A stretch of 9,220 nt of DNA from contig DJWH01000005.1 of assembly GCA_002441525.1 (NCBI GenBank), positions 32,462 through 41,681 of the forward strand. The letters are read 5' to 3'. Source of the DNA: Acholeplasmataceae bacterium UBA6235. Its GTDB lineage: Bacteria > Bacillota_I > Bacilli_A > Acholeplasmatales > UBA5453. A program made the translations under genes and the position numbers. Below, one piece after another: positions 1 through 6,066 of this stretch; the stretch's first letter is position 1; each line of letters begins with the position of its first letter. A model generated the notes under the pieces. It was not told the DNA's origin, ran no database searches, and saw only the letters and a list, made by a program, of their open reading frames with translations.

Positions 1-23
1 TTCGAGTCCGGCCTCGGGCACCA
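1..23 (+). tRNA. 3' end of a tRNA, probably tRNA-Leu (partial)
   Basis: The window begins inside a tRNA. TTCGAGT is a standard T-loop, followed by CCGGC (3' half of the T stem), CTCGGGC (3' half of the acceptor stem), discriminator A and an encoded CCA ending at 23. The missing 5' acceptor strand would read GCCCGAG. That sequence, discriminator A and the GCCGG T stem resemble leucine tRNAs of Bacilli. The anticodon is outside the window, so the Leu identity is an inference and the tRNA call itself is firm. Confidence 0.8.
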
Positions 24-33
24 ACACGTATAT

Positions 34-60
34 AACGGCTCTGCTGAGCCGTTTTTTATT
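34..60 (+). terminator. Rho-independent terminator of the upstream tRNA
   Basis: An 8-bp perfect stem (AACGGCTC with GAGCCGTT) closes a TGCT loop and is followed by a T-rich tract. It lies 10 bases after the tRNA CCA and ends that transcript. Confidence 0.9.
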
Positions 61-135
61 TTTCTCTATTGCCTAAGCTTAGGTAATTAGAAAATCTACA
101 GTACCGCTCGATTAATAAAATTCAACACTTTTATG

Positions 136-177
136 CTGATTTACAGTGCATGTTGTGGTAATATATGCACTGTAAAT
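136..177 (+). promoter_or_regulatory. Promoter embedded in a 13-bp inverted repeat (likely operator)
   Basis: ATTTACAGTGCAT (139-151) and ATGCACTGTAAAT (165-177) form a perfect 13-bp inverted repeat separated by 13 bases. The spacer contains an extended -10 box, TGGTAATAT (156-164). A weak -35, CTGATT, sits 17 bp upstream at 136-141. Transcription would start inside the second arm, so the dyad is better read as a DNA operator for a dimeric repressor than as an RNA hairpin. It precedes the P-loop gene at 231. The cognate regulator is not identifiable here. Confidence 0.7.
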
Positions 178-230
178 AATACATGAATATTTTAGTGCCC
201 CTTACAATACATAAACTATGAGGATACAAC

Positions 231-752
231 ATGAAAATTCAAATCATCGGCTTTAGTGGCAGTGGAAAGTCAACATTAGCTAAAATATTATCAGAACATC
301 ATAATATAAGTGTACTACACTTAGATTCAGTCCATTTTTACGGGGATTGGCAAGAACGTACTCTTGAGGAACAAAACGCTATTGTGCTAGACTTTATGCA
401 TCAACATTCGGATTGGGTCATCGATGGCAATTATTCTCGTGTCGCACCAAAACGATTTGAAGAAAGTGATTTGACCATCTTCCTAGCATACAACCGATTT
501 GTCTGTTACTGGAATGCCTGGCGAAGGTATCGAAAACACCGCGGAATCCAACGTTTTGATTGTCCGTGCATAGAAAAATTCGATTTAGAGTTTAGGTATT
601 GGATTTTGGTTCAAGGTAGAAAGCGAAAACGTGTTCAAAACATGTATGTCAACTTCCATAAGACTCATGGCACTAGACTTTTATTCAAAAATAGAAAACA
701 ATTGAACCAATGGTTGAAGGAACAAAATATTCAAAATAATTTGACTAAATAA
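231..752 (+). CDS. P-loop kinase-like protein (adenylate-kinase-related, 'DNA topology modulation protein' family)
   Basis: This is a 173-residue cytosolic P-loop NTPase. The Walker A motif GFSGSGKST occupies residues 7-15. It is followed by the LDSVHFYGDW and WVIDGNYS segments typical of the small adenylate-kinase-related proteins of Firmicutes, often annotated FlaR or DNA topology modulation protein. The C-terminal pattern E-FDLEFRYW and LLFKNRKQLNQWL also matches that family, and the length is normal. These proteins probably phosphorylate a small molecule or nucleotide, but the substrate is not established and the 'topology' name is historical. The start is supported by AGGA (221-224) six bases upstream. 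The gene stands alone: a palindromic promoter precedes it and the next gene has its own promoter. Confidence 0.8.
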   Translation: MKIQIIGFSGSGKSTLAKILSEHHNISVLHLDSVHFYGDWQERTLEEQNAIVLDFMHQHSDWVIDGNYSRVAPKRFEESDLTIFLAYNRFVCYWNAWRRYRKHRGIQRFDCPCIEKFDLEFRYWILVQGRKRKRVQNMYVNFHKTHGTRLLFKNRKQLNQWLKEQNIQNNLTK

Positions 753-756
753 TCTG

Positions 757-785
757 TTGTCAGGTATTCAAAAAAACGGTATAAT
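757..785 (+). promoter_or_regulatory. Sigma-A-type promoter for the gene at 813
   Basis: TTGTCA (757-762), a 17-bp spacer and TATAAT (780-785) match the vegetative consensus almost perfectly. It lies just after the stop of the preceding gene, about 27 bases before the start codon at 813. Confidence 0.85.
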
Positions 786-812
786 AAACCATATAAAGGT
801 CAGGTAACTTAA

Positions 813-1271
813 ATGAAAACCATTGGTAAAAAAACGTATGGAGAATTCATCATTGCTTTAATATTATCAGCAATCGTTTTACCATTATTTATTTTACTAT
901 CGGTATTGGCACTAACCAGCACAATGGAAGGTAATCAAAACCTAACATTGATTACTGCAGGACTATTCACGATTGTTTGTCTTATGTATTTAGTAACGAC
1001 TGCCAGTAGACCAAGAGAACTCATCAAATATGACAATGAACATTTCTATTTCATATATCGAACAAAAACGGTCACCATCCCTATGTCAACGATCGTGGGT
1101 ATCACCCCGAGAATTGCTCAAGCCAGAGGGATTCGTTATACATTTGGAAAAATCATCATCAGAACATCCACTAGACGTCATGTGATCGATGGCGTCGCCG
1201 ATTGTGAGAATGTTGCGATAGAAATGAACTTTATCAAAGAAGAACATCGTTCAAGAAATCAAGAATCATAA
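813..1271 (+). CDS. Small membrane protein with C-terminal PH-like domain
   Basis: The 152-residue protein has two hydrophobic helices, at about residues 11-36 and 43-64, followed by a soluble tail. The tail (about residues 70-140) alternates short beta-like segments, including YDNEHFYFIY, VTIPMSTIVGI and FGKIIIRTS. This resembles the bacterial PH-like domains found after two-helix membrane anchors, with the tail predicted on the cytoplasmic side. No catalytic motif is visible and the function is unknown. It has its own near-consensus promoter and a terminator that overlaps the stop codon, so it is monocistronic. The ribosome site is weak (AAGG/CAGG 9-16 bases upstream). The PH-like assignment rests on pattern only. 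Confidence 0.7.
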   Translation: MKTIGKKTYGEFIIALILSAIVLPLFILLSVLALTSTMEGNQNLTLITAGLFTIVCLMYLVTTASRPRELIKYDNEHFYFIYRTKTVTIPMSTIVGITPRIAQARGIRYTFGKIIIRTSTRRHVIDGVADCENVAIEMNFIKEEHRSRNQES

Positions 1272-1290
1272 CGCCATTTTGGCGTTTTTC
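1270..1290 (+). terminator. Rho-independent terminator overlapping the stop codon
   Basis: AACGCCA (1270-1276), loop TTT and TGGCGTT (1280-1286) form a compact 7-bp stem continuing into a T run. The stem starts inside the TAA stop codon of the preceding gene. Confidence 0.88.
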
Positions 1291-1293
1291 TTT

Positions 1294-1299
1294 TATAAT
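1294..1299 (+). promoter_or_regulatory. -10 box for the acetyltransferase-Nudix operon
   Basis: A perfect TATAAT lies right after the terminator and 28 bases before the start codon at 1322. No good -35 is present at 17 bp spacing, where the terminator stem sits, so the promoter is only partly supported. Confidence 0.5.
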
Positions 1300-1321
1300 G
1301 AGAAGTATGGAGGATTTATCT

Positions 1322-1828
1322 ATGTCATATTCAGTCGTTTTAGCTCAAAAAGAAGATGCGAAAGGTCTCTTAGATTATTTGAAACAAGTCGGTTCCGAAA
1401 CAGACTATCTATTATTTGATCATCAAGGGGTACCGATGACGATTGAACAAGAAGAAGCCTTTTTGAATACGGTTAACTCTACACCCTACAGTCGAATGTT
1501 TTTAATTAAAGATGGGGATAAAGTCATCGCGAATGGTTATATCTATGGTAGTCCAAGAGCGCGTATCCAACATAAATTTCAAATCGCTGTTTCTGTGCTT
1601 AAAGCCTATTGGGGCACAGGTGTGAGTCATATTTTGATGGAAACTTTGATTGATTATGCAAAAAGTACAGGGTTTACTGAAACCATTTTTCTTGAAGTGG
1701 TATCTGAAAATATCCGCGCGAGAAAACTTTATGAACGATTTGGTTTTGTATCCTATGGTCAGGTTCTAAAAGCCATTAAATTAAATGACCGTTATCTTGA
1801 TTGGACCCTCATGAGGTTGGATTTATGA
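1322..1828 (+). CDS. GNAT-family N-acetyltransferase
   Basis: This 168-residue cytosolic protein belongs to the GNAT superfamily and would transfer an acetyl group from acetyl-CoA to an amine; the acceptor is unknown. The acetyl-CoA site motif appears as V-YWGTGVSHILMETL in the middle of the protein. The typical C-terminal segment LEV-SENIRARKLYERFGF follows, resembling RimI-like and YhhY-like enzymes. The start is placed at 1322, not at the in-frame ATG at 1298, because GGAGG (1309-1313) lies 8 bases before 1322 and the 1298 codon falls within the -10 box. The stop overlaps the next start as ATGA, indicating translational coupling with the Nudix gene. Confidence 0.88.
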   Translation: MSYSVVLAQKEDAKGLLDYLKQVGSETDYLLFDHQGVPMTIEQEEAFLNTVNSTPYSRMFLIKDGDKVIANGYIYGSPRARIQHKFQIAVSVLKAYWGTGVSHILMETLIDYAKSTGFTETIFLEVVSENIRARKLYERFGFVSYGQVLKAIKLNDRYLDWTLMRLDL

Positions 1829-2262
1829 TAGAAACCGTACTTGTATACATCCAAAAGAATCAACAATATCTTTTGATTCATAAGCAAAAAAAGGATATGA
1901 ATCAAGGTAAGTATTTAGGCATTGGTGGGAAAATTGAACCCAATGAATCCATCGAACAAGCCTTATTGCGTGAAACCTATGAAGAAACAGGTCTCACGCT
2001 TTTAGCGTATAAACACCGAGCAAACATCTTTTTCCATAGTGGAGACTATACTGAAAAAATGTATTTGTATACATCTAATTCATTTAAAGGCAGTATCCAA
2101 GCATCCGATGAAGGCAATCTCGTTTGGGTGCCCATCGAACAAATAAAAAACCTACCCATGTGGGCAGGTGACTATCTATTTTTAGACAAACTTCAAACAT
2201 CGGATGCTTGGTTTGAAATGCATTTGGTTTATCAAGGGGAAACCCTGATTCATCACTATTGA
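1825..2262 (+). CDS. Nudix hydrolase, MutT/8-oxo-dGTP diphosphatase-like
   Basis: The 145-residue protein carries a complete Nudix box at residues 35-57: G35, E41, R49-E50, E53-E54 and G56-L57, matching GX5EX7REUXEEXGU. Family members hydrolyse nucleoside diphosphates linked to another group, using Mg2+ held by the box glutamates. The closest pattern is the 8-oxo-dGTP diphosphatase subgroup that sanitises oxidised nucleotides; the MWAGDYLFLD segment near residue 113 fits it. The exact substrate is inferred. The start at 1825 is chosen over the in-frame ATG at 1810 (the 1801 codon is TTG/ATT-type) because of the ATGA overlap with the acetyltransferase stop and the typical Nudix N-terminus. The gene ends directly against the convergent gene at 2263. 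Confidence 0.88.
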   Translation: MIETVLVYIQKNQQYLLIHKQKKDMNQGKYLGIGGKIEPNESIEQALLRETYEETGLTLLAYKHRANIFFHSGDYTEKMYLYTSNSFKGSIQASDEGNLVWVPIEQIKNLPMWAGDYLFLDKLQTSDAWFEMHLVYQGETLIHHY

Positions 2263-2811
2263 TTACATGGGTTTTAGGTTTTGTTCTAAGCGTGCGATAA
2301 TTACGGCAAAACGTCTTTGTCGAGCGACATCTGTCTTCAGTGTGTAGTAGCTCATCGCGTATGTTTTTTGAATCGATGGGGACATGGCTACATAATTAGC
2401 ATAAGCTTTGGGTGTTTGGGTAAGTCGTGCCTTGAATCCCTCCAGATCAAAATCTTCTGGTGGTAAATCAGCACGGTCCCAGCACCCATTTTTTTTCGCA
2501 ATCTTTACTGCTTCATACCCGGGGGCTTTCATCTTATTTTCTCTAATTAAACGTTCAATCGTCTTTTTGTTCTTCGTAGACCAAACACTTTTGGTACGTC
2601 TTTGTGCGAAATACTTTAAATAGTAATCAGCGTCTAAACGCTTGTTTGTGCTATCAATCCAACCATAGCATAACGCAATTTCAACCGCCAAGTCGGCGGT
2701 TAATTTGGGTTCGTTCTTTTTAGAGATTTTCAGCCAAAAACTCGGACCATTGACATGTGAATTTAAGTAATCTTCAAAGTCGATTGTATTTTCAAAATAA
2801 AGAATATCCAT
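2263..2811 (-). CDS. YdeI/OmpD-associated family protein
   Basis: The 182-residue soluble protein matches the YdeI/OmpD-associated family. Diagnostic segments are GPSFWLKISKK near residue 22, ALCYGWID (46-53), the paired RR (71-72) with SVWS (75-78), the E-LI-ENKM segment and W111-D112. Some members are annotated 'bacteriocin-protection protein', but a biochemical role is not established. Its start is well supported by AGGAGGG (complement of 2817-2823) five bases before the ATG. It is convergent with the Nudix gene, abutting it with no intergenic space, and divergent from the putative immunity gene, sharing about 50 bp of promoter DNA. The pairing of two 'protection/immunity' annotations is suggestive only. 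Confidence 0.85.
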   Translation of the reverse strand: MDILYFENTIDFEDYLNSHVNGPSFWLKISKKNEPKLTADLAVEIALCYGWIDSTNKRLDADYYLKYFAQRRTKSVWSTKNKKTIERLIRENKMKAPGYEAVKIAKKNGCWDRADLPPEDFDLEGFKARLTQTPKAYANYVAMSPSIQKTYAMSYYTLKTDVARQRRFAVIIARLEQNLKPM

Positions 2812-2837
2812 ATGTACCCTCCTTTAAACCTATTTAG

Positions 2838-2846
2838 TGATATGAT
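2838..2846 (+). promoter_or_regulatory. Extended -10 promoter for the putative immunity gene
   Basis: TGATATGAT is an extended -10 element (TGN followed by TATGAT) 16 bases before the chosen start at 2863. No convincing -35 is visible. It lies in the short divergent intergenic region shared with the YdeI-like gene. Confidence 0.45.
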
Positions 2847-2862
2847 AAATCTAGGTGATTGG

Positions 2863-3393
2863 ATGAACTATATAGATATTATAGAACAAAGACAACAGAA
2901 AAAACGGAAAATTTTAGTCGAACAAACAGATGTTCTACTAGAACCACTGAAAACAGCTTTAGAACAGGCATCACACAAGGTACAAGTATTGTTTGCTTTT
3001 AGGTGTGTTGAGTCCCTTAAAGAGGTACTAGATGACTTTCACACCGATCATGGATTGTTAAAAAGGGCTTTGGAAAATGGTAGAAGATGGGCTCGTGGTG
3101 AAATCAAAATGACGTTGGTGAGGCCCGATATCCTAGCCATTCACCAATTGGCTAAAGAAACCACTAGCCCCATCCTTACGGCCTATTTACATGCCTATGC
3201 ACAAGGATTATCCGTCATTCATACCCCTAAACATGCTTTGGGCTTACCCATTTATGAATTGACAGGACTCATTTTACAACAACCCAATAATCTGAGCCTT
3301 TTAGAAGAGAAAGTTAGAACTTATCTACATCTATTGAATGAAGCTAAGGCACAACCCTTCACAGGTACTTGGGCAAAGTTCATTCAAGGATGA
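2863..3393 (+). CDS. Putative immunity protein, Imm5-like family
   Basis: The 176-residue, mostly helical, soluble protein resembles the 'putative immunity protein' (Imm5-like) family. The shared pattern includes ARGEI (residues 77-81), LAIHQLAKE around H94, and AYAQGLSVIHTPKHALGLPIYE (111-132) with its two histidines at 120 and 124. The family name comes from genomic association with polymorphic toxins; many chromosomal copies, like this one, have no toxin next door. The start is set at 2863 because AGGTG (2853-2857) precedes it by five bases. The upstream in-frame ATG at 2812 would overlap the ribosome site and promoter of the divergent gene. Confidence 0.7.
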   Translation: MNYIDIIEQRQQKKRKILVEQTDVLLEPLKTALEQASHKVQVLFAFRCVESLKEVLDDFHTDHGLLKRALENGRRWARGEIKMTLVRPDILAIHQLAKETTSPILTAYLHAYAQGLSVIHTPKHALGLPIYELTGLILQQPNNLSLLEEKVRTYLHLLNEAKAQPFTGTWAKFIQG

Positions 3394-3435
3394 AAGCATT
3401 TTTGTTATTTACTATGTAAATATCCTAAGGCTACA

Positions 3436-3444
3436 TGTTATACT
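3436..3444 (+). promoter_or_regulatory. Extended -10 promoter for the alpha/beta-hydrolase
   Basis: TGTTATACT (TGN plus TATACT) ends 22 bases before the start codon at 3467, in the 73-bp gap after the immunity gene. No clear -35 is seen, as expected for an extended -10 promoter. Confidence 0.6.
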
Positions 3445-3466
3445 AAATGAGAAGAAGGTGTATGAT

Positions 3467-4261
3467 ATGAAAGACTATACAATCCGATTTAAAGATTGTT
3501 CAATATATTATGAGATGCATGAAAATAAGACCAAACCAACCTTGGTTTTTTTACATGGGTATACGTCTAGTTTAAACGTGTTTGAATCCATCATCGTAAC
3601 CTTTAAAAAAGATTATCAACTACTATTGATAGATTTACCAGGTCACGGCAAGAGTGGTGTTTCTAGTGCAGTGGGTTTCAAGGATATGCCTGAAATCATG
3701 AAAAGTATATTGGATTACCAAGAAATTTCGAGTGCCTATTTTTTAGGCGTAGATGTGGGTTCTTTGGTTGCGCAAGGGTTTGGTCATATTTATCCAGAAC
3801 ATGTGAATGCATTGGTATCTGTAGGCAGTTATTCCATCTACCACGATTCCTGTAAGAAAGTGAGCAATGAACATGTCTTCTCTAATGCTTTGTTGTCATT
3901 CAAATGGCTCTTTGCATTTAAAAAATACCTTCATCATTATGCCAATATCGCAGCGATTACAGAAACAGGATTGACAAAGTTTAAAACATCCCAAACCCAA
4001 TTCAAACGTTCTGGTTTAAAAGCGTATAAAGGATTGAATCGTTTTTACAAATGGGACAAACCAACCAAGCATTATCCCATTTATGTGGTATGTGGTGAAT
4101 TTGAAGAAGAAGTCATCAAAGACGCATCGATTCAATTTGAACAAAAAGTACCAAATGCCTTATTGGAAGGTTTTAATAAGAGTAAACGTGTTGTATTTTT
4201 AGATCAACCGAGATTATTTATTGAACATGTCCAAACATTTTTGAAATCACATTTGAAATGA
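3467..4261 (+). CDS. Alpha/beta-hydrolase fold protein with atypical catalytic triad
   Basis: The 264-residue protein has the alpha/beta-hydrolase core: PTLVFLHGYT with the oxyanion HG at 30-31, LLLIDLPGHGKS (52-63), and a nucleophile elbow YFLGVDVGS (91-99). In the elbow the usual Ser is Asp96, as in haloalkane dehalogenases and epoxide hydrolases. The C-terminal segment before LDQP, where the catalytic His normally sits, reads SKRVVFLDQP, so Arg241 appears to replace the His. The reaction cannot be assigned, and the protein may be a pseudoenzyme. The start at 3467 has AAGG (3455-3458) eight bases upstream; an earlier in-frame ATG at 3338 lies inside the immunity gene and lacks family similarity. 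Confidence 0.82.
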   Translation: MKDYTIRFKDCSIYYEMHENKTKPTLVFLHGYTSSLNVFESIIVTFKKDYQLLLIDLPGHGKSGVSSAVGFKDMPEIMKSILDYQEISSAYFLGVDVGSLVAQGFGHIYPEHVNALVSVGSYSIYHDSCKKVSNEHVFSNALLSFKWLFAFKKYLHHYANIAAITETGLTKFKTSQTQFKRSGLKAYKGLNRFYKWDKPTKHYPIYVVCGEFEEEVIKDASIQFEQKVPNALLEGFNKSKRVVFLDQPRLFIEHVQTFLKSHLK

Positions 4262-4271
4262 TTTGATACAA

Positions 4272-4277
4272 TATAAT
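4272..4277 (+). promoter_or_regulatory. -10 box for the PfoR-like gene
   Basis: TATAAT begins 11 bases after the hydrolase stop and about 30 bases before the start codon. The -35 is weak: TTGAAA occurs nearby but only 13 bp away. Confidence 0.5.
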
Positions 4278-4308
4278 AGACACATATATACGGGGGTATA
4301 TGAACCAT

Positions 4309-5322
4309 ATGGAAAATAAACGTAAATTAGTATTGAATTTCTTTATTACCAGCTTTAATGGGATGGCCATCGGGTTATTCTCGACACTCATCATCGGGGT
4401 CATTTTAGGACAATTTTCTAAATTGTTTGGGTATTTACCAGGTTTTGATTTCGCTAGTCAAGGGTTATTAGACTTATCGAATATATTAAAACCATTCATG
4501 GGTATTGGTATTGGATTTGGTGTGGCTATCGCATTGAAAATGGATGGTATTAAATTGGTGGTGGCTGGGGTATCTGGCGGGATCGCAACCAAACTATATA
4601 ACGACCCAATGGTCGCTTATATTGTGACCATATCGGTGTATTTAGCATTCAAAGGTGTTTTATCCAAAAAGACACCAATCGATATTCTTTTAGTTCCACT
4701 TTTAGGCACACTTGTTGCGTTTGTAGTTGCATCATTGATTGGGGCACCGATTCAAGAAACCATGCAAGCGATTGGTAGATTCATCGACGCAGCTACCACT
4801 TTACAACCATTCCTCATGGGCGTTGTCATCGCAGTCATCATGGGAATGGCACTAACCGCACCGATTTCATCGGCGGCCATCGCCATCGCCATTTCATTGG
4901 GTGGGATTGCGGGCGGTGCAGCGGTTGTCGGTTGTTCTGTTCAAATGCTAGGATTCGCAGTCATGTCACGTAAAGATAACAATATAGGTACAGTGATTTC
5001 AATCGCTATTGGCACATCGATGTTACAGTTTAAAAACATCCTTAAAAAACCGATTATTTGGTTACCAACCATCATTGTTTCTGCCATCTTAGGTCCTGTA
5101 TCCACGTTAATCTTTAAAACACAAACCGTTCCAACGGGTTCAGGTATGGGTACTTCTGGATTGGTAGGTCAATTCGCAACACTAGAAGCGATGGGCACCA
5201 ACGCTGCAGCATTCACCGCTATTTTGGTTTTACAAATCGCACTACCGATTGTTTTGGTCTATATTACCGATGTTCTTTTTAGGAAGTATAACCTAATTCA
5301 ACCAGGCGATTTGAAGTTATAA
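4309..5322 (+). CDS. PfoR/PTS_EIIC_2-family polytopic membrane protein
   Basis: The protein (337 residues from 4309) is almost entirely hydrophobic, with roughly nine to ten membrane segments. It matches the PTS_EIIC_2 / PfoR family, annotated either 'PTS sugar transporter subunit IIC' or 'putative toxin regulator'. The central signature is MALTAPISSAAIAIAISLGG followed by GGAAVVGCSVQMLGF and SRKDNN, with GTSGLVGQ near the end. No IIA or IIB PTS domain is fused or adjacent, so transport by phosphorylation is not shown; substrate and role are unknown. The start is uncertain. The purine-rich GGGGGT (4292-4297) is only 2 bases from the ATG at 4300 but 11 from the ATG at 4309, so 4309 is preferred. 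GC content is higher than in genes to the right. Confidence 0.8.
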   Translation: MENKRKLVLNFFITSFNGMAIGLFSTLIIGVILGQFSKLFGYLPGFDFASQGLLDLSNILKPFMGIGIGFGVAIALKMDGIKLVVAGVSGGIATKLYNDPMVAYIVTISVYLAFKGVLSKKTPIDILLVPLLGTLVAFVVASLIGAPIQETMQAIGRFIDAATTLQPFLMGVVIAVIMGMALTAPISSAAIAIAISLGGIAGGAAVVGCSVQMLGFAVMSRKDNNIGTVISIAIGTSMLQFKNILKKPIIWLPTIIVSAILGPVSTLIFKTQTVPTGSGMGTSGLVGQFATLEAMGTNAAAFTAILVLQIALPIVLVYITDVLFRKYNLIQPGDLKL

Positions 5323-5340
5323 AAAAAATTACAATTAGGA

Positions 5341-5369
5341 TTGATTAACCTGCCATTTTACGATATAAT
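5341..5369 (+). promoter_or_regulatory. Promoter of tRNA-Ser
   Basis: TTGATT (5341-5346), a 17-bp spacer and TATAAT (5364-5369) form a near-consensus vegetative promoter ending 13 bases before the mature tRNA. Confidence 0.88.
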
Positions 5370-5382
5370 AAAATGGCTGTTT

Positions 5383-5473
5383 GGAGAAATACCCAAGTGG
5401 TTGAAGGGGCGGGCTTGGAAAGCTCGTAGGTCGGTAACACGGCGCTGGGGTTCAAATCCCCATTTCTCCGCCA
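5383..5473 (+). tRNA. tRNA-Ser (anticodon GGA)
   Basis: A complete 91-nt class II tRNA. The acceptor stem GGAGAAA pairs with TTTCTCC, the discriminator is G, and CCA is encoded (5471-5473). The anticodon stem CGGGC/GCTCG encloses loop TTGGAAA with anticodon GGA, which reads UCC and UCU. A long variable arm (TAGGTCGGTAACACGGCG region) and a GGTTCAAAT T-loop follow. Its own promoter and terminator flank it. It marks the change from compact genes on the left to AT-rich, repeat-rich DNA on the right. Confidence 0.96.
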
Positions 5474-5480
5474 TTAGCAA

Positions 5481-5516
5481 AGCATTAGTCTGATACGATT
5501 TGTATCGGACTTTTTT
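5481..5516 (+). terminator. tRNA-Ser terminator; copy 1 of a recurring hairpin motif
   Basis: AGTCTGATAC (5487-5496) pairs with GTATCGGACT (5502-5511) around loop GATTT and runs into six T's. The leader AAGCATT and the stem sequence recur at 7662-7698 and 8982-9017. Confidence 0.92.
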
Positions 5517-5603
5517 GTCTTTGTTAAGCTATTTATATTTCTAGAGATATGCTAAAGTGTGTAACCAAATAGATATTGAATAACCTTTTTTAATAGAAAA
5601 TAT
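5517..5603. other. AT-rich spacer, nothing recognised
   Basis: Between the tRNA-Ser terminator and the first repeat array I see no open frame, RNA fold or promoter pair worth calling. Confidence 0.5.
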
Positions 5604-5677
5604 AGATGCCTTTACACGATTGCATTTTAAAATACACGATTTGATTATGCTTTTACACGATTGCATGGTTGGCATCT
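5604..5677. repeat. Phased TACACGATT direct-repeat array (3 copies), bounded by a 7-bp inverted repeat
   Basis: TACACGATT starts at 5613, 5633 and 5654, spacings of 20 and 21 bp. Copies 1 and 3 share the longer TTTACACGATTGCAT. The array is enclosed by AGATGCC (5604-5610) and its inverse GGCATCT (5671-5677). A second array of the same type lies at 9113-9175. The two-helical-turn period suggests side-by-side protein-binding sites, such as transposase sites at an element end or iteron-like sites. Confidence 0.85.
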
Positions 5678-5690
5678 TTGCACCTGCTAA

Positions 5691-5882
5691 AAAAACAGCA
5701 AAAATAATGCAGCATACTTAGTGATCTGCAACATTTGTGGATTGAATGATCAATATGCAAATGATGAAAAATTAAAAAAGCTAATATCAAAGTCAATTAA
5801 GGTTAGATTTACAGTGCCTAATTATGCTAAAATGTTATGTATAGATGATAATTTTCAAAGTATTAAATTAATCATATCATAA
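5691..5882 (+). pseudogene. Possible degraded coding fragment (open frame without a start)
   Basis: An uninterrupted frame of 63 codons runs from just after a stop at 5688-5690 to TAA at 5880-5882. It reads as a plausible globular sequence, for example YLVICNICGLNDQY followed by LKKLISKSIKVRFTVPNYAK. There is no ATG until late in the frame; GTG at 5721 has no ribosome site. I do not recognise the family. It could be the tail of a decayed gene or a chance open frame in AT-rich DNA. Confidence 0.25.
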
Positions 5883-6066
5883 TTAGTATGTTGGGCACTT
5901 TTTATATTAAGTAAGTTAAGATGATATTATGGGGGCAGGATTAATCGAACTAATATCAAGTATAGTAGATATAACTGGTAATCCTATTGCTGATATCATA
6001 ATCTCTGCTCTAGGTTTAATTCAGAAAACAGGTAGTTTTTTATTTGATAAAAGGAGGACTACAGAA
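5883..6066 (+). other. Leader region of the MerR gene with in-frame hydrophobic extension
   Basis: From ATG 5929 an open frame of 46 codons leads into the MerR gene in the same frame. It encodes a hydrophobic or amphipathic peptide, roughly GLIELISSIVDI followed by IADIIISALGLIQ. The 5929 start has no recognisable ribosome site, while a strong one lies at 6051-6057 for the inner start. I treat this as leader or a remnant, not as part of the regulator. Confidence 0.4.

Noticed and set aside
1298..1321. Earlier ATG start for the left GNAT gene
   Set aside because: The codon sits in the -10 box and lacks a ribosome site, whereas GGAGG precedes the ATG at 1322 at proper spacing.
2245..2276. AAACCC/GGGTTT pair as a bidirectional terminator between the convergent genes
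   Set aside because: The stem is only 6 bp with a loop of more than 20 bases, so it is too weak to call.
2408..2623. Plus-strand open frame within the YdeI-like gene
   Set aside because: It lies antisense inside a gene with clear family motifs and has no ribosome site or family pattern.
4218..4403. Minus-strand open frame across the hydrolase/PfoR junction
   Set aside because: Antisense to two supported genes and their promoter; no family pattern.
5806..5817. GATTTACAGTGC shared with the left operator arm (138-149)
   Set aside because: A single 12-base match is expected by chance in a window this size and the second inverted arm is missing.
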